Source of the DNA: Moraxella osloensis
Lineage (GTDB): Bacteria > Pseudomonadota > Gammaproteobacteria > Pseudomonadales > Moraxellaceae
NCBI RefSeq assembly: GCF_001553955.1
Contig: NZ_CP014234.1
Span: 2,046,001-2,110,000, forward strand
Direction of reading: 5' to 3'
Length of the DNA stretch: 64,000 bases
The notes beneath the pieces were generated by a model. The model made no database searches, had not been told where the DNA came from, and saw only the letters and a list, made by a program, of their open reading frames with translations. How positions within the stretch are numbered: position 1 is the stretch's first letter; the number at the start of each line of letters is the position of its first letter. The position numbers and the translations under genes were made by a program. Of the stretch, positions 28,417-36,832 are shown piece after piece.

Positions 28417-29889
28417 ATGACTCAACAGCGTGAAAATTGGTCGGCTCGCTCAGGATTTATTCTGGCTGCTATTGGGTCGGCTGTAGGGTTAGGCAACATA
28501 TGGCGCTTCCCTTATGTGGCTTATGAGAATGGCGGTGGTGCTTTTATGGTGCCTTATCTAATAGCATTAATAGCAGCTGGATTTCCTTTGCTATTTTTGG
28601 ATTATGTGGTCGGTCAAAAATATCGCGGCGCGCCACCAACGGCATATAAACGTATGGTCAAGTCTGCTGAACCAATTGGTTGGTGGCAGGTGCTAGTGTG
28701 TGCCATCATTGGCATTTATTACGCTAGTGTTTTGGGATGGGCGGGCAGCTATGTATTCTTCTCATTTGGACAACAATGGGGTGCTGATACAGAAGCGTTT
28801 TTCTTCAAAACTTTCTTGCAAAATGCAGACACATTGAACTTTACTTTCGTGCCAAATCTCTTATGGTCATTGGTGTTAGTATGGTTAGTTGCATTGTTTA
28901 TTATGTTCGCTGGGGTAAAAAAAGGTATTGAATTATCTAATCGTATTTTTATCCCCCTTTTGGTTGTCATGTTCACTATTCTTGTAGTGCAGTCGTTACG
29001 CTTACCAGGCGCAACAGAGGGTCTTAATGCGTTCTTTACCCCAAATTGGTCGGCAATGGCAGACCCGAAAGTTTGGTTGGCGGCATTTGGACATGTCTTT
29101 TTCTCAATGTCGATTGGCTTTGGTATCATGGTGACGTATGCCTCTTACCTTAAACGTAATGCCAATTTGACGGGTTCTGGCTTGGTAGTTGGCTTCGCTA
29201 ATTCATCATTTGAATTGCTTGCAGGTATTGGTATTTTCTCGGCGTTAGGTTTTATGGCACAAGCATCAGGTAAACCAGTTGCTGAAGTCGTAAGTGGTGG
29301 TATCGGCTTGGCGTTTATTGCCTATCCTAAAATTATCTCAAGTATGGGTGATTTGGGAAATATTATTGGTTTCTTATTCTATGCATCGTTGACCGTGGCA
29401 GGCTTAACCTCAATGGTTAGTATTCTAGAAGTACCGATTTCGGCGTTTCGTGACAAGTTTGGTTGGTCTCGAAACAAGGCAGTGAGTATTGTCGGAGGTG
29501 TGTCTGCTGTGATTTCTATTTTGATGTTCTCAACTCAAAATGCAATTACTTTTGTCGATATCATTGATAATTTCGCCAATAACATCGGTATTGTATTGGG
29601 TGCAATCTTGTCAATTATTTGGGTTTTCTGGCTTAATCGCTCATTAATTCCTGTTTTAACCAACCATATCAACCGCATCTCAAGTTTTAAAGTGGGTAAA
29701 GGGTGGGTATTTACATTGACTGTAATCACGCCAGTTGCGTTGATTGCGGCGTTGATTTTGACCTTAAAGTCTTTGCTTACTGAAGGTTATGGTGAATATC
29801 CGATGATGACCCAAGCCATTTTTGGTTGGGGCGTAGTTGCAATATTTGCTGTGGGTGCAATGCTATTGAGCAGCATGAAACATAAGTAA
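28417..29889 (+). CDS. sodium-dependent transporter, NSS family (MetP-like)
   Basis: A multi-helix inner-membrane sodium symporter. The start of helix 1, SGFILAAIGSAVGLGNIWRF, is the sodium and substrate signature of the neurotransmitter:sodium symporter family, and GGGAFMVPYLIAL follows. Length 490 aa from ATG 28417, which has CGAGG just upstream; the frame is open further 5' but lacks family similarity there. It is followed 34 bp later by a metS-like small gene, which in Corynebacterium glutamicum pairs with MetP for methionine and alanine uptake. Substrate assignment rests on that pairing. Confidence 0.92.
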   Translation: MTQQRENWSARSGFILAAIGSAVGLGNIWRFPYVAYENGGGAFMVPYLIALIAAGFPLLFLDYVVGQKYRGAPPTAYKRMVKSAEPIGWWQVLVCAIIGIYYASVLGWAGSYVFFSFGQQWGADTEAFFFKTFLQNADTLNFTFVPNLLWSLVLVWLVALFIMFAGVKKGIELSNRIFIPLLVVMFTILVVQSLRLPGATEGLNAFFTPNWSAMADPKVWLAAFGHVFFSMSIGFGIMVTYASYLKRNANLTGSGLVVGFANSSFELLAGIGIFSALGFMAQASGKPVAEVVSGGIGLAFIAYPKIISSMGDLGNIIGFLFYASLTVAGLTSMVSILEVPISAFRDKFGWSRNKAVSIVGGVSAVISILMFSTQNAITFVDIIDNFANNIGIVLGAILSIIWVFWLNRSLIPVLTNHINRISSFKVGKGWVFTLTVITPVALIAALILTLKSLLTEGYGEYPMMTQAIFGWGVVAIFAVGAMLLSSMKHK

Positions 29890-29923
29890 CTAACAAATCG
29901 ATTGACGATATAAGGAACAAATC

Positions 29924-30058
29924 ATGAATGGTTCAGCAATGATTTTGATGGTGTTTGCGATGGCATTTATTTGGGGGGGGTTAATTTGGTCTTCATTACA
30001 CTTACTGAAAAACCCAGACCTTCCACTCGAAACTATCCCTGAAGAGCATCATGACTAA
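29924..30058 (+). CDS. MetS-like small subunit of methionine/alanine importer
   Basis: A 44-aa protein, easily missed by length filters. One membrane helix (MNGSAMILMVFAMAFIWGGL) is followed by a short cytoplasmic tail with LLKNPDLPLE and EEHHD. The size, the GGxxW-containing helix and the position directly after an NSS transporter match the MetS family (small subunit of MetPS). A clear AAGGAA lies ten bases upstream of the ATG. Confidence 0.85.
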   Translation: MNGSAMILMVFAMAFIWGGLIWSSLHLLKNPDLPLETIPEEHHD

Positions 30059-30060
30059 TA

Positions 30061-30090
30061 AAAAAACCCCGAATCGTCGGGGTTTTTTTC
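30061..30090. terminator. rho-independent terminator after the metS-like gene
   Basis: AAAAACCCCGA and TCGGGGTTTTT pair around ATCG region with A and T runs on either side, so it works for the convergent aminotransferase gene too. Confidence 0.9.
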
Positions 30091-30103
30091 TTTCACTGAA
30101 ACA

Positions 30104-31789
30104 TTAATTGGTGCCATATTCTTGGCGTTTTGTGGCAAAAAAGCGCTCTAGCCGATCCATCGCTTCATGCAAATCTGATGCATTGGGCAAAAATACCACA
30201 CGAAAGTGGTCAGGCGCGTGCCAGTTAAAGCCCGTACCTTGTACCATCAAGACTTTTTCTTGCAGTAATAATTCCATCATAAACTGCATATCATCTTCGA
30301 TTGGATAAATCTCACGGTCAATTTTTGGGAAACAATAAAACGCCCCTTGTGGCATGGTGCATGAGATACCTTTAATGGCGTTTAGGCGCTCGATAGCGAT
30401 GTTGCGCTGCTGATACAGGCGACCGGTTGGTGCGGTCAAGGCTTGCATACTTTGATAGCCACCCATCGCCGTTTGAATCGCGTATTGTGAAGGCACGTTG
30501 GCACACAGCCGCATCGATGATAGCATGGTTAACCCTTCGATAAAATCAGCCGCATGGTGTTTTTTACCCGATAACATCATCCAGCCTGAGCGAAAACCTG
30601 CGATACGGTGCGACTTTGACAAGCCATTATAGGAGATAACCAAGCAGTTTTTGGCAAGGGTGCACATCGGTACATGCACGGCATCATCATACAGCACGCG
30701 GTCATAAATCTCATCTGCCATCAGTACAAGCCCGTGTTTTTCTGCCAGTGCCACGATTTTTTTTAAATTTTCGGTAGAATAAAGCGCGCCTGTTGGGTTG
30801 TTTGGGTTGATGACCACAATGCCTTTGGTGCGCTCATTGATTTTGCTTTCGATATCTGCAATATCTGGCTGCCAGTTGTCTGCTTCATTACACAGATAAT
30901 GAACCGCTTTACCCCCTGCCAAATTCGTCGCCGCTGTCCAGAGCGGGTAGTCAGGCATAGGAATCAGCACTTCATCGCCATCATCCAGTAACGCTTGCAT
31001 GGTCATCACAATCAGTTCAGAGACGCCATTGCCCAAATACACATCGGCAACGTCTACCGCTTCTAACAATCCTTTGGCTTGGTAATACTGCAAAATCGCT
31101 TTACGCGCGGCAAAAATCCCTTGAGAGTCTGAATAGCCAATGGCATTGGGCAAATTCATCGCCACATCTGATAAAATCTCTTGCGGTGCTTCAAACCCAA
31201 ATGGCGCAGGGTTGCCGACATTAAGTTTGATGATTTTATGACCTTGTGTCTCCATGCGGTTGGCAGTTTGTAGCAAAGGACCGCGAATGTCATAGCACAC
31301 GTTTTGCAGTTTGTTGGATTTGTTCAAAGTTTTCATGGTAGATACATCACTACTAGGTTTGGGATTGGGTTTGGGATTGGGTTTGGGATTAGGTTTAGAA
31401 TGGTTGGGTTGAAAATTGGTAGCAGCAGGCGTCCTCGCTTGAGCCGTTTGACCCTGCCACGGGTTCGCTTGATTGGCATCGCTTGATGCTTGTGCTACAG
31501 TAGTGTCATTGAGCGTATGCGCTGCGAATGCTTGGGTGCTGACGCTTTGACTTTCCACCCCAGTACCCGATAGCAAATAGCTTTCGCTACACCCTAACAG
31601 GCTGGCAAGCACAGGCAGTTTATTGGACACGATGCCATTGGAGCCGCGCTCCCAATTAGAAATCGCGGCACGGCTAACTTTAGCACCAGCTTGGGTCATT
31701 AAATCGGCAAGTTCAGCAGTGGTCAGACCTTTGCTTTTACGCAGCTGCGTCAAGCGTTGTCCAGCCGATAGTTTAGCGTCAGTGAGCAT
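30104..31789 (-). CDS. XRE-type HTH / AlaA-like aminotransferase fusion
   Basis: A 561-aa fusion. Residues about 8-75 are a Cro/C1-type helix-turn-helix (GQRLTQLRKSKGLTTAELAD, then SRAAISNWERG). Residues about 76-155 are a Ser/Gln/Pro linker with a PNPK repeat. Residues about 158-561 are a fold-type I PLP aminotransferase closest to AlaA (glutamate-pyruvate transaminase). It shows NVGNPAPFGFEAP, PMPDYPLWTAATNLAGG, INPNNPTGALYS, MADEIYDRV and the PLP lysine in SYNGLSKSHRIAGFRSGW. Unlike MocR/PdxR regulators the DNA-binding part is XRE, not GntR. A perfect 13-bp inverted repeat 35 bp upstream suggests autoregulation. AlaA activity is inferred from similarity. Confidence 0.9.
   Translation of the reverse strand: MLTDAKLSAGQRLTQLRKSKGLTTAELADLMTQAGAKVSRAAISNWERGSNGIVSNKLPVLASLLGCSESYLLSGTGVESQSVSTQAFAAHTLNDTTVAQASSDANQANPWQGQTAQARTPAATNFQPNHSKPNPKPNPKPNPKPSSDVSTMKTLNKSNKLQNVCYDIRGPLLQTANRMETQGHKIIKLNVGNPAPFGFEAPQEILSDVAMNLPNAIGYSDSQGIFAARKAILQYYQAKGLLEAVDVADVYLGNGVSELIVMTMQALLDDGDEVLIPMPDYPLWTAATNLAGGKAVHYLCNEADNWQPDIADIESKINERTKGIVVINPNNPTGALYSTENLKKIVALAEKHGLVLMADEIYDRVLYDDAVHVPMCTLAKNCLVISYNGLSKSHRIAGFRSGWMMLSGKKHHAADFIEGLTMLSSMRLCANVPSQYAIQTAMGGYQSMQALTAPTGRLYQQRNIAIERLNAIKGISCTMPQGAFYCFPKIDREIYPIEDDMQFMMELLLQEKVLMVQGTGFNWHAPDHFRVVFLPNASDLHEAMDRLERFFATKRQEYGTN
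31356..31400 (-). repeat. 12-bp in-frame tandem repeat in the aminotransferase linker
   Basis: GGTTTGGGATTG (plus strand) is repeated almost four times and encodes PNPK on the minus strand. It lies exactly between the HTH and the catalytic domain. Confidence 0.85.
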
Positions 31790-31823
31790 AGCGGGGATTC
31801 CGGTTGAATATCAATGAATCATA

Positions 31824-31854
31824 TTAATTTTGTCAGAAATACTGACAAAATTAA
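31824..31854. promoter_or_regulatory. candidate operator: perfect 13-bp inverted repeat
   Basis: TTAATTTTGTCAG and CTGACAAAATTAA are exact inverted arms around AAATA, 35 bp upstream of the start codon of the XRE-aminotransferase fusion. The size and symmetry suit a dimeric XRE repressor. It has no T run on the coding side and is not placed like a terminator. Confidence 0.6.
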
Positions 31855-31929
31855 AGTGTAAATATTGTAGATAACTGCCAATAGATAAACTACGCTTGTC
31901 AAAGTGATAATGCAAGAAAAACTTACAAT

Positions 31930-31973
31930 TTTTTAACTAACAACTTTTTAACTAACAACTTTTTAACTAACAA
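31930..31973 (+). repeat. 15-bp tandem repeat, 3 copies, in the gpx leader
   Basis: TTTTTAACTAACAAC occurs three times head to tail (the last copy lacks one base), ending just before the TAAGGAG ribosome-binding site of the peroxidase gene. Confidence 0.9.
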
Positions 31974-31987
31974 TAAGGAGATTTACT

Positions 31988-32479
31988 ATGGAAGATTTTT
32001 ACCAATTGTCCGCGACCGATATTCGAGGTCAGCTATTTGATTTTGACACCTTAAGAGGTAAAGTTGTATTGATTGTGAATACCGCAAGCAAATGCGGCTT
32101 TACCCCACAGTTTGAGGGCTTAGAAAAGCTATACCAAGCTTACAAAGACCAAGGGTTGGTGGTGTTGGGTTTTCCCTGCAACCAATTTGGTCAGCAAGAT
32201 CCTGGCAATGAAGCGCAAATTAGTGAGTTTTGCCAAATCAATTATGGCGTCACCTTTCCGATGATGGCGAAAGTTGACGTCAATGGTAAAGACACCCATC
32301 CTGTGTATCAGTTTTTAAAATCACAGCCACAAGGCAAGGGTATGTTGGGCGACGCCATCAAATGGAACTTTACCAAGTTTTTAGTTGACCCACACGGCAG
32401 AGTCGTAGATCGTTTTGCACCGACCAAAGCCCCACAAGACCTTGAAACGGATATCAAAGCACTACTGGCGCAACCGTGA
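31988..32479 (+). CDS. glutathione peroxidase-family protein (Cys type)
   Basis: A 163-aa thiol peroxidase of the GPx family, BtuE-like, reducing hydroperoxides in the cytoplasm. The catalytic Cys is in [13 protein letters not shown], the Gln in [12 protein letters not shown] (which also holds the second Cys typical of thioredoxin-dependent members), and the Trp/Asn in [11 protein letters not shown] Cys replaces selenocysteine. Start at ATG 31988 after AAGGAG. It stands alone, ahead of a hairpin. Confidence 0.93.
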   Translation: MEDFYQLSATDIRGQLFDFDTLRGKVVLIVNTASKCGFTPQFEGLEKLYQAYKDQGLVVLGFPCNQFGQQDPGNEAQISEFCQINYGVTFPMMAKVDVNGKDTHPVYQFLKSQPQGKGMLGDAIKWNFTKFLVDPHGRVVDRFAPTKAPQDLETDIKALLAQP

Positions 32480-32502
32480 GAAAAAGCTTGAGAGAAAAAA
32501 TA

Positions 32503-32534
32503 AAAAGGATTTAATTGGGGGAATTAAATCCTTT
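32503..32534 (+). terminator. hairpin after the glutathione peroxidase gene
   Basis: AAAGGATTTAATT and AATTAAATCCTTT form a 13-bp stem around a GGGGG-type loop. There is no long T run after it, so termination efficiency is uncertain. Confidence 0.6.
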
Positions 32535-32696
32535 GGGTGACAAGCGATAGAGACATTGTTATTATTGTTATCTTATTATTCTTATTGTTAGCTATGACCT
32601 TGCTGGCCATGTACGTATGATAGGTTTTTTATGTGACAACCACATGACATACTCAGTAAAATTTTTAAAAAATTTTAACATTTGCCAAAAAAATCG

Positions 32697-32724
32697 TTGA
32701 CAGCAAAAATAAATTCTCTATAAT
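32697..32724 (+). promoter_or_regulatory. consensus sigma-70 promoter for tRNA-Val/tRNA-Asp
   Basis: TTGACA (32697-32702) and TATAAT (32719-32724) are both exact consensus matches with a 16-bp spacer, 17 bp upstream of tRNA-Val. Confidence 0.85.
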
Positions 32725-32740
32725 ACCCACCACAGACGAT

Positions 32741-32816
32741 GGGTCGTTAGCTCAGTTGGTAGAGCGTCTGCCTTACACGCAGAATGTCGGCGGTTCGAAT
32801 CCGTCACGACCCACCA
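32741..32816 (+). tRNA. tRNA-Val (TAC)
   Basis: The acceptor stem is GGGTCGT/ACGACCC, the anticodon stem-loop TCTGC-CTTACAC-GCAGA gives TAC, and CCA is encoded (76 nt). Confidence 0.97.
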
Positions 32817-32852
32817 ATTTGACAACTTTGGGTCATCGTCATCAGCTACCGT

Positions 32853-32929
32853 GCAGTGGTAGTTCAGTTGGTTAGAATACCGGCCTGTCACGCCGGGGGT
32901 CGCGGGTTCGAGTCCCGTCCGCTGCGCCA
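32853..32929 (+). tRNA. tRNA-Asp (GTC)
   Basis: The acceptor stem GCAGTGG/CCGCTGC includes one T-G pair, the loop CTGTCAC gives anticodon GTC, and GCCA ends the molecule (77 nt). It is probably cut from the same transcript as tRNA-Val. Confidence 0.97.
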
Positions 32930-32972
32930 CTTATTTTAGTGGAACTAAAAACGAAATTTTTAAAGTTTTATG

Positions 32973-33005
32973 CCTCAAATCTCCCCTGATTTGAGGTTTT
33001 TTTTG
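32973..33005 (+). terminator. rho-independent terminator after the tRNA pair
   Basis: CCTCAAATC and GATTTGAGG pair around a short CCCCT-containing loop, followed by eight T residues. Confidence 0.92.
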
Positions 33006-33728
33006 GCTTAAATTTTATACTAAGTTATTGATTTTAAAAAATATATTATTTTATGCATTTTTATCTTGATGTGATTAGGAAAATTGATTTTGATTGTTAA
33101 GTTGAAAAGATATTTATTTTTAATATTTAAGTAAAACTAACGTGACCAAACGCTTGTGACCAAAACGTGACCATTGTGTGAGCAAAAATTTTGGCTGACG
33201 GTCTGTAGGGTCACCCGCCAATTATTAAAGCCAATGATTAAAATACAAAAAGTACAGTAAAAATTAAAAGGCGGATTTCATTACAAGCTGTCAGGCAACC
33301 AAAAGTCATGCAATCGAACAACAAAGTCTCGAATTTTATTGCATCAGCTAGACCGCAATATCCCCATCGCCCCACTACTAACTTGCCAATGTGTTTTCCT
33401 CTAAGCCCATCATTGAAATCATCCTGATTATCCAATGGAGTAGCAATCCAGACGAGGCGTCAGTTAACCAAATTAAAGTAGATAAACCGATGATGTATGT
33501 TGAATCAACCCCTGCGTAATGATATTGGGTTATTAAATAAAATTAATTAATCCTATTTTCTCGGCTCTACTGAAATGTTACAGTATGTTAAGATATATAT
33601 TCTTCATAATCAGAAACTTAGTTTTGTTTTTGTAATATATAAGCCCTGTTAAATCTTGCTGTAATTTGAATTATTGTAAATAATTTGTTAAGGTTGCTTT
33701 CCAGTTAATCTAATGAAAAGATATCTTT
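33006..33728. other. 720-bp gap, mostly unexplained
   Basis: No complete gene is visible. Three copies of GTGACCA lie at 33142-33173. On the minus strand, between about 33460 and 33350, a frame without a good start reads VWIATPLDNQDDF then GLRGKHIGKLVV, which looks protein-like and could be a gene remnant that I cannot place. The remainder is AT-rich and includes the promoter region of the BCCT gene. Confidence 0.45.
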
Positions 33729-35357
33729 ATGAGTTCTGTGAAAGTCGAAAAATTCGGCCCTTTTCCTCGGGTTAATCGCCCTGTTTTTATTGCATCCGCA
33801 TTGCTGATTGTCGGATTTATTATTTTTGGTTCGTTATTTGGTGAGTTGGCAGGTGAGGTTTTTAACCAACTGCAGTCTTTTATTACCCACCGTTTTCGTT
33901 GGCTTTTTATCATTTTGATGAATGTTACGGTGGTGTTTAGCCTATATATTGCCTTGAGTCGTTATGGCGATATTCGGCTTGGGCATCAGACAGAGCATCC
34001 TGAGTATAGCTTACTGTCATGGTTTGGGATGCTGTTTAGTGCGGGGATTGGGATTGGTCTGTTGTATTGGGGGACGGCAGAGCCGTTATATCATTTTATG
34101 TCGCCTCCGATGGGGCAAGCCGAAACCGTAGAAGCGGCTAAACAAGCGATGAGTATTTCGTTTTTGCATTGGGGAATTCATGCGTGGGCATTATATTGTG
34201 TCGTGGCGTTGTCATTGGCGTATTTTCATTATCGCCGTGGCTTGCCGTTGTCGATTCGCTCGGTACTGTACCCATTGATTGGTCAAAAAATCTATGGCAA
34301 ATGGGGACATGTGGTCGATACCCTTGCGGTGTTTGGCACGATGTTTGGAGTGGTGACTTCCTTAGGGCTGGGTGCGATGCAAATCAATGCAGGCTTTAGC
34401 AATGTGTTTGGTATTCCCAACAATGTCCCAGTACAGCTTTGTTTGATTGCGATTATTACCGCGATGGCGACGTTATCCGTGATGATGGGGCTGGATAAAG
34501 GGATTAAACGCTTAAGCGATATCAATATTGTGCTGACTGTGTTGCTGCTTGGCTTTATGTTATTTTTTGGTCCGACCCAGTTTATCATCGATAGTTTTAT
34601 TGAAAATATCGGCAATTATGTCAGTCAACTTATTCCACTAGGATTTTGGAGTGAGGCGTATAGCAATACGGATTGGCAGGCAAATTGGACGATTTTTTAT
34701 TGGGCATGGTGGGTGAGTTGGTCACCATTTGTGGGAATTTTTGTGGCGCGTATTTCTCGGGGTCGGACTATCAGAGAGTTTATTTTTGGGGTGTTATTTA
34801 TCCCGATGCTGTTATTGTTCTTTTGGTTTACCACCTTTGGCGGCAGCGCGGTACACATGGAATTGATGGGCAATTATGGGCTTATTGAAGCAGTCAAAAC
34901 CGATTATGGTAGTGCGATTTTTAAACTGATTGAATATTATCCTTTAACCAAACCTTTGACGCTGGTGATTGTGGTGATGATTATGTTGTGGTTTGTCACT
35001 TCGTCAGATTCGGCAAGCCTTGTGATTGATATGCTCACCGCAGGCGGCGATACCAATCCGCCGAAAATCCAGCGGTTATTTTGGGCATTGAGCCAAGGGG
35101 TGATTGCTGCGGTGTTATTGGTGGCAGGTGGGTTATCTGCGTTGCAAGCGGTCGCGATTATTGCAGGCTTCCCGTTTGCCATCGTGGTGTTTGTGATGAT
35201 GTATTGTCTATGGCGAGGGCTAACACGCGATAGATTGACTTTGTACCGTAATCAACAGTGGTATATCACGGCAGAGTCTGCTGAACATAATTCAGCAAAT
35301 GAATTTATTGATGAGCATTTATTGCTCGGTCCGCCGGTGGTAGCTAAAGATGAGTAA
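33729..35357 (+). CDS. BCCT-family betaine/choline/carnitine transporter
   Basis: A 12-helix sodium- or proton-coupled importer of quaternary ammonium compounds, used for osmoprotection. Family markers are FSAGIGIGLLYWGTAEPLYH, the Trp-rich WTIFYWAWWVSWSPFVGIF, and ARISRGRTIREF. The C-terminus is short (about 45 residues after the last helix), with no long osmosensory tail as in BetP. Length 542 aa. It stands alone; the exact substrate cannot be told from sequence. Confidence 0.95.
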   Translation: MSSVKVEKFGPFPRVNRPVFIASALLIVGFIIFGSLFGELAGEVFNQLQSFITHRFRWLFIILMNVTVVFSLYIALSRYGDIRLGHQTEHPEYSLLSWFGMLFSAGIGIGLLYWGTAEPLYHFMSPPMGQAETVEAAKQAMSISFLHWGIHAWALYCVVALSLAYFHYRRGLPLSIRSVLYPLIGQKIYGKWGHVVDTLAVFGTMFGVVTSLGLGAMQINAGFSNVFGIPNNVPVQLCLIAIITAMATLSVMMGLDKGIKRLSDINIVLTVLLLGFMLFFGPTQFIIDSFIENIGNYVSQLIPLGFWSEAYSNTDWQANWTIFYWAWWVSWSPFVGIFVARISRGRTIREFIFGVLFIPMLLLFFWFTTFGGSAVHMELMGNYGLIEAVKTDYGSAIFKLIEYYPLTKPLTLVIVVMIMLWFVTSSDSASLVIDMLTAGGDTNPPKIQRLFWALSQGVIAAVLLVAGGLSALQAVAIIAGFPFAIVVFVMMYCLWRGLTRDRLTLYRNQQWYITAESAEHNSANEFIDEHLLLGPPVVAKDE

Positions 35358-35382
35358 TATTGTTTTTCTTGATTAACATAAA

Positions 35383-35420
35383 TAGACGGGTGCAAGCATC
35401 GCAAAGCTGATGCCCGTCTA
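35383..35420. terminator. hairpin after the BCCT gene
   Basis: TAGACGGG and CCCGTCTA form the outer stem with an inner GCATC/GATGC stem. No T run follows, so it may be a factor-assisted terminator or an mRNA-protecting hairpin. Confidence 0.5.
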
Positions 35421-35563
35421 GGTAGTCAACCACTGGGCTTAATTCACAGAGTGACAGCTTAGACATACGTTACAAAGAAAAACGCTATAATAAATGCCTA
35501 ATGTATGGCAATATTTGATATTCCCATAAAATTGTATGCCCATCAAATAATGAGGAAACCCCA

Positions 35564-36097
35564 ATGAGCAAGCCTGAAAAACCTTTTATTGCGCTTAATA
35601 TCGCAATCTTAACTGTATCAGACACCCGCAGTTTAGAAGAAGATACCTCTGGTAAATACCTAGCCGATAGCCTTGTCAAATCAGGACATACCCTGGCGGA
35701 GCGAGCCATACGTACCGATGATATTTATCAAATCCGTGCGATCGTGAGTCAATGGATTGCCGACCCTGCGATTCACGCTATCATTACCACCGGCGGGACA
35801 GGTTTTTATATTCGTGACCAAATCCCTGAAGCCTTAAGCCCGCTGTTTGATAAAGAAGTACAAGGTTTTGGTGAGATGTTCCGCACGTTATCTCGTGATG
35901 AAATCGGCATGTCAACCTTGCAATCTCGCGCCCTAGCAGGCATGGCGAATAATACGGTGATTTTTTGTTTACCTGGCTCCTCGGGTGCCTGTCGCACAGG
36001 CTGGGAAGGCATCATCAAAGAACAGCTCGACAACCGTACGCGTCCTTGTAACTTTGTGCCGCATCTGATGCGTGAAAATCCAAAACATGACCATTAA
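35564..36097 (+). CDS. moaB: molybdenum cofactor biosynthesis protein B
   Basis: A MogA/MoaB-fold protein that adenylates molybdopterin. The hallmarks are NIAILTVSDTRSLEEDTSG, TTGGTGFYIRDQIPEAL, and FCLPGSSGACRTGWEGIIKE. Length 177 aa is normal. Its last 11 bases overlap the start of mobA, so translation is probably coupled. Together they supply the molybdenum cofactor to the nitrate reductase encoded at 46392. Confidence 0.95.
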   Translation: MSKPEKPFIALNIAILTVSDTRSLEEDTSGKYLADSLVKSGHTLAERAIRTDDIYQIRAIVSQWIADPAIHAIITTGGTGFYIRDQIPEALSPLFDKEVQGFGEMFRTLSRDEIGMSTLQSRALAGMANNTVIFCLPGSSGACRTGWEGIIKEQLDNRTRPCNFVPHLMRENPKHDH

Positions 36098-36698
36098 ATT
36101 GGCAGGGGTGGTGATTTTGGCGGGGGGTGAATCATCTCGGATGGGTTCGCCCAAGGCGTTATTAAGCTTGCCAAATGGTGAGACTTTGCTTGATTTTCAT
36201 ATTCGTCATGCCAAACGCTTAAATGTTCCTGTGATGGTGGCGGATAATGGTAAGCGCTTATGCCATGATACAACCGTCAAAATCATTGATGATTATCTGC
36301 CAAATCAACAAAATGGCAAAGGAGCAGGGGCGTTATCAGCCATGGCAAGTGCCATGAATCAAGTCATGTCTCCTTACCATTATTTACTGGTGATAAGTTG
36401 TGATAGTTTGGTTCATGCCCATCAAGTTTTTGATAAGTTGCATTATGCAGTAACCGATAATGAAGCGGTGATTTATTTAAAAGCTGAAAAGGATTATCCA
36501 TTGTTGGGTTTGTATCGTACGGATTTATTAATAAAATTATACGATTATTTGGATAAGGGTCAGCGCGCAGTGATGAAATTTTTGGCGGATAAAAAAATAC
36601 AAACCGCTGCATTGCCGAATGAATGGATAACTTTAGCAAATTTTAATACCAAAAATGAATTTGATTTGGCGTTGAACTCACTCAATGACATAGGATAA
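36087..36698 (+). CDS. mobA: molybdenum cofactor guanylyltransferase
   Basis: Attaches GMP to the molybdenum cofactor to make the MGD form used by nitrate reductase. The nucleotide-binding start AGVVILAGGESSRMGSPKAL carries the LAGGxSxRMG and Lys motif, and LLVISCDSLV replaces the usual CDxP metal site. ATG 36087 (203 aa) is preferred over ATG 36072 because the conserved strand begins directly after it. It overlaps moaB. MocA-like substrate preference cannot be excluded, but the context favours MobA. Confidence 0.88.
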   Translation: MTIKLAGVVILAGGESSRMGSPKALLSLPNGETLLDFHIRHAKRLNVPVMVADNGKRLCHDTTVKIIDDYLPNQQNGKGAGALSAMASAMNQVMSPYHYLLVISCDSLVHAHQVFDKLHYAVTDNEAVIYLKAEKDYPLLGLYRTDLLIKLYDYLDKGQRAVMKFLADKKIQTAALPNEWITLANFNTKNEFDLALNSLNDIG

Positions 36699-36832
36699 AT
36701 AGGTCAAATTTTGGGAAATTATTCACATTAACAGGATATAAAATAATTTCATCAGTTAAGGGTATGAGTTAAAATTTAGGCATGGTAATTGCATTTTTAA
36801 ATTACCTTGTTTGATTATGTTGGAAAACTGCT

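Noticed and set aside
32718..32930. 70-codon minus-strand frame resembling a widely annotated tRNA-region hypothetical
   Set aside because: It is the antisense of tRNA-Val and tRNA-Asp.
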